Assembly (NCBI GenBank): GCA_030043495.1
Contig: JASHXO010000093.1
Coordinates: 1 to 8,089 of the forward strand
Origin: Candidatus Rhabdochlamydia sp.
GTDB taxonomy: Bacteria; Chlamydiota; Chlamydiia; Chlamydiales; Rhabdochlamydiaceae
Reading direction: 5' to 3'
DNA length: 8,089 nucleotides
Shown: positions 6,502 through 8,089 of the stretch, in pieces
How the letters are laid out: the number at the start of each line of letters is the position of its first letter
How positions within the stretch are numbered: position 1 is the stretch's first letter
Position numbers and translations under genes: made by a program
The notes under the pieces: model-generated
Told to the model about the DNA's origin: nothing
Database searches by the model: none
What the model saw: only the letters and a program-made list of their open reading frames with translations

Positions 6502-7440
6502 TCACTCCGAAACGATTTGATTGCCTTTTCGCTTGGCTTTATTTAGTGCATGATCAACTTTTCCCAATAAAGAACCGAATTGGTCATAGGCGCTTTGAGA
6601 TAAAGCTGAGTTTTTATCGAGAGTAACAACTCCAATCGATAAAGAAAGCGGGATTGAATGCGATTTGATATGGAACGGTTTTCCTTGGATCTCTTTGCGC
6701 AAAGTCTCTGCGATTGTCATCGCTGCGCGATGGGAAGTATTGGGGAGCATCATTAAAAAACGGCCATTGCCTTGAGGCAGGACGACATCCAGATGCCGTT
6801 GATGAACTTTGAACACATGTTTAATGTGAGACAACAGTTTATGCATCCCTTCCTCGCCAATTTCCTGGGCAATTTTTTGAAAGCCGTCCACTTCTAAGAG
6901 CAGCAAGCACATGGACTGATGTTTTTGCTGCACAATTGCAATTTCTTTAATGGCATCTTCTGTGATCACGAACCGTTGAGGTGAAGAGAGCTTAGCTGGG
7001 GGCGTGGATGGCATTTTTTTGAATTTTTTTGCCATTAAGGTAATTTTTTTTGTCACAGGCTTGGATTGAGTGGCGACAAGAATGCGTTGAAAAATTTCAT
7101 CAGCATCGAAAGGTTCGTTGAGAAAATCGCTAATGCCCATATTCAGAGCTTTAACGAGAAAATTTTTTTTAAGGTTGTTAGTGATCAATAAAAGAGGAAC
7201 CTCACGGTAGCCGCTCAGGTTTCTAATGTGGTCGGCGATAATAGGCCATGTGTTTAAAAGAGTTTTTTCATCGAGGATAATAAGGGATGCTTGCACACTT
7301 TTCAGCCAATCAACTGCTGTAAAACTGTCTATTGCATCAATCACGTAAAATAATCCTTTCAGCGTGCGTTTGAAAAAAGCGCTTTTATAGCTGTCCGCAG
7401 AAACGACTAAAACGACCGGGAGTGAATCTGAACTCGCCAT
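6502..7440 (-). CDS. Receiver domain fused to a degenerate GGDEF domain (likely non-catalytic)
   Basis: This 312-residue cytoplasmic protein has two domains. Residues about 8-125 form a receiver fold. The phosphoacceptor position is D57 (SLIILDEK) and the switch Thr is T87 (LLLIT), but the acidic pair is reduced to one residue (SAD16) and the conserved Lys-Pro is E109-P110. After a basic linker, residues about 168-312 form a GGDEF-like domain with LLLLEVDGFQKI, LPQGNGRFLMMLPNT, SLSIGV and VDHALNKAKRKGNQIV. The signature GG(D/E)EF is GNGRF (224-228) and the first metal Asp is E183, so diguanylate cyclase activity is unlikely. An RxxD motif (R215-H-L-D218) stands five residues before it, the position of the c-di-GMP inhibitory site in PleD. 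ATG 7440 has AAGGTG (complement of 7445-7450) 4 nt upstream. Likely role: a signal-binding scaffold; output unknown. Confidence 0.88.
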   Translation of the reverse strand: MASSDSLPVVLVVSADSYKSAFFKRTLKGLFYVIDAIDSFTAVDWLKSVQASLIILDEKTLLNTWPIIADHIRNLSGYREVPLLLITNNLKKNFLVKALNMGISDFLNEPFDADEIFQRILVATQSKPVTKKITLMAKKFKKMPSTPPAKLSSPQRFVITEDAIKEIAIVQQKHQSMCLLLLEVDGFQKIAQEIGEEGMHKLLSHIKHVFKVHQRHLDVVLPQGNGRFLMMLPNTSHRAAMTIAETLRKEIQGKPFHIKSHSIPLSLSIGVVTLDKNSALSQSAYDQFGSLLGKVDHALNKAKRKGNQIVSE

Positions 7441-7443
7441 GAA

Positions 7444-7584
7444 TCACCTTTTTTGATTTACGAGCCAATTGCAAAACTCTTCGTCGCATAACAATCGCCC
7501 TTTTGCCACCTCTTGGCCTGGCGGCGATTCTCCTACTTTTCCAAGTATGTCTTCGCCACTTTCTGCTGACGTGGAGTTTTGCAA
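7444..7584 (-). CDS. Short ORF between mnmG and the receiver/GGDEF-like gene (46 residues)
   Basis: From TTG at 7584 this frame encodes 46 residues beginning MQNSTSAESGEDILGKVGE and ending CDEEFCNWLVNQKR. The peptide is acidic and soluble, with two Cys near the C-terminus and no membrane segment. Its amino-acid mix is protein-like, whereas the overlapping frame that starts with ATG at 7618 is extremely Arg-rich. AAGAGG (complement of 7588-7593) precedes the start, but with only 3 nt of spacing. The TGA stop lies within the Shine-Dalgarno AAGGTGA of the next gene, which fits an operon member. Caution: nearly all of it lies between the arms of an 18-nt inverted repeat and is itself highly foldable. 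It may therefore be a structured RNA or repeat that happens to be open. No family recognised. Confidence 0.42.
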   Translation of the reverse strand: MQNSTSAESGEDILGKVGESPPGQEVAKGRLLCDEEFCNWLVNQKR

Positions 7585-7591
7585 TTGCCTC
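7462..7591. repeat. 18-nt inverted repeat enclosing a foldable 94-nt interior
   Basis: GAGCCAATTGCAAAACTC (7462-7479) and GAGTTTTGCAATTGCCTC (7574-7591) are inverted copies with a single mismatch, a 14-bp perfect core plus three more pairs. Inside, on the minus strand, GGCGATT (complement of 7493-7499) pairs with AATCGCC (complement of 7523-7529), with a further GCCA/TGGC stem nested within. A TACTT/AAGTA hairpin lies nearby at 7533-7546. No target-site duplication flanks the arms (TTTAC on the left, TTGCT on the right). It could be a palindromic mini-element, an RNA domain of the operon transcript, or a processing site. Its arms cover the start and the end-proximal codons of the 46-residue frame. 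Confidence 0.6.
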
Positions 7592-7618
7592 TTGCTTCTG
7601 TTTTATCAAAAACAACAT

Positions 7619-8089
7619 TTAACAACAGTCATCTTCATCGGGTTCGCTAGCTTGCCGTTTTGTTTTTAGTGCGACCATTAAAACGGAAATATCTGCTGGC
7701 GAAACGCCAGAAATGCGGGAAGCCTGTCCAAGATTGGAAGGTTGAATACGATGGAGTTTTTCGCGCGCCTCGTTGCTCAATCCTGTGACTTCTAAAAAAT
7801 TAAAATCTTTGGGAATCAGAAAACGTTCGATCGTTTCCAGTTTGGCTGCTTCATGGGCCTGTCTTTCAATATACCCTGCATATTTTAAGTTCAGCTCGAT
7901 CTGGAAGTTAGTCTCTGGACCGCAATCAGTCACATGATCGGGGAATTCTTCTAAAATTTTTTGGTAGGTAAATTCTGGACGACAGAGTAGCTGCGCAAGA
8001 GATGTCGATTTGCCATTCACTTGACGATACGTTTTTGTCAGGCGAGCAATTTCAGATTCCATAAATTTTTTCTTTTCTTGAAGGCGTTG
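7619..8089 (-). CDS. mnmG: tRNA uridine-5-carboxymethylaminomethyl modification enzyme MnmG (GidA), C-terminal part (5' truncated)
   Basis: The frame is open through the window edge, so only the last 156 residues are seen. MnmG uses FAD and, with the GTPase MnmE, installs the (carboxymethyl)aminomethyl group at C5 of wobble uridine in tRNAs reading split codon boxes. The visible region is the C-terminal helical domain involved in MnmE and tRNA contacts. The hallmark series is present: NLKYAGYIERQ, ETIERFLIPKDFNF, EVTGLSNEAREKL, and then PSNLGQASRISGVSPADISVL. The usual ending near LKK is extended by an acidic tail KTKRQASEPDEDDCC, with two terminal cysteines of unknown meaning. The FAD-binding Rossmann domain lies outside the window. 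It is the first visible gene of a minus-strand cluster ending in lplA. Identification is firm. Confidence 0.95.
   Translation of the reverse strand, partial: QRLQEKKKFMESEIARLTKTYRQVNGKSTSLAQLLCRPEFTYQKILEEFPDHVTDCGPETNFQIELNLKYAGYIERQAHEAAKLETIERFLIPKDFNFLEVTGLSNEAREKLHRIQPSNLGQASRISGVSPADISVLMVALKTKRQASEPDEDDCC

Noticed and set aside
6169..6546. 125-codon plus-strand frame opposite the small exported protein
   Set aside because: It is antisense to a gene with good start, signal peptide and operon context, and has no ribosome site or recognisable product.
7462..7591. Transposon-type element with terminal inverted repeats
   Set aside because: No target-site duplication is seen next to the arms and no transposase-like sequence lies inside, so it is described only as an inverted repeat.
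7385..7618. 77-codon minus-strand frame whose ATG directly follows the mnmG stop
   Set aside because: The product is extremely Arg/Lys-rich in the manner of an out-of-frame reading, it overlaps the well-supported receiver/GGDEF-like gene by 56 bases, and another frame of the same DNA gives a far more protein-like peptide.

Overview
The window most likely comes from a member of the Chlamydiae, probably an amoeba-associated (Parachlamydiales-type) relative rather than Chlamydiaceae proper. The grounds are a moderately AT-rich sequence, a Bacillus-type succinate dehydrogenase sdhA-sdhB pair, and mnmG (gidA) with a short lipoate ligase lplA on the same strand. As I recall, those two genes are direct neighbours in Chlamydia trachomatis (CT498-CT499). 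The large lineage-restricted proteins of unknown function also fit. This assignment is inference from gene content, not from a marker sequence.

Layout. (i) Positions 1-1308, plus strand: the 3' end of sdhA and all of sdhB, the last catalytic genes of a succinate dehydrogenase operon; sdhC would lie upstream, outside the window. (ii) 1431-1880, minus: a small polytopic membrane protein of unknown function, convergent with sdhB. (iii) 1881-2531: about 650 bases with no convincing gene. They hold a weak open frame, a cloverleaf-like foldable segment (2180-2292) and a GC-rich pair of palindromic units (2344-2420). (iv) 2532-5150, minus: one very large orphan protein of about 870 residues with a Lys-rich central linker. 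(v) 5151-5425: a plus-strand foldable RNA candidate with a T7 tail (5167-5259). On the other strand, a short open frame ends in an ATGA overlap with the large gene. (vi) 5426-8089, minus: what looks like one operon, in transcription order mnmG (3' part), a hidden short ORF lying almost wholly between the arms of an 18-nt inverted repeat, a receiver plus degenerate-GGDEF protein, a small exported protein and lplA. The last three gene junctions are only 3-7 nt apart or share stop and Shine-Dalgarno bases.

How the genes fit together. SdhA/SdhB feed electrons from succinate to quinone. MnmG modifies the tRNA wobble uridine. LplA attaches lipoate to 2-oxoacid dehydrogenase E2 subunits and so supports the same TCA segment as Sdh. 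The genes between mnmG and lplA look like a lineage-specific insertion. The most interesting is the GGDEF-like protein: its active-site motif is destroyed (GNGRF) but the upstream RxxD inhibitory-site motif is retained at canonical spacing, as expected of a nucleotide sensor rather than a synthase.

Limits: no search or folding program was run. The RNA candidates rest on base pairing found by eye, and the short ORFs rest on frame, composition and context only.
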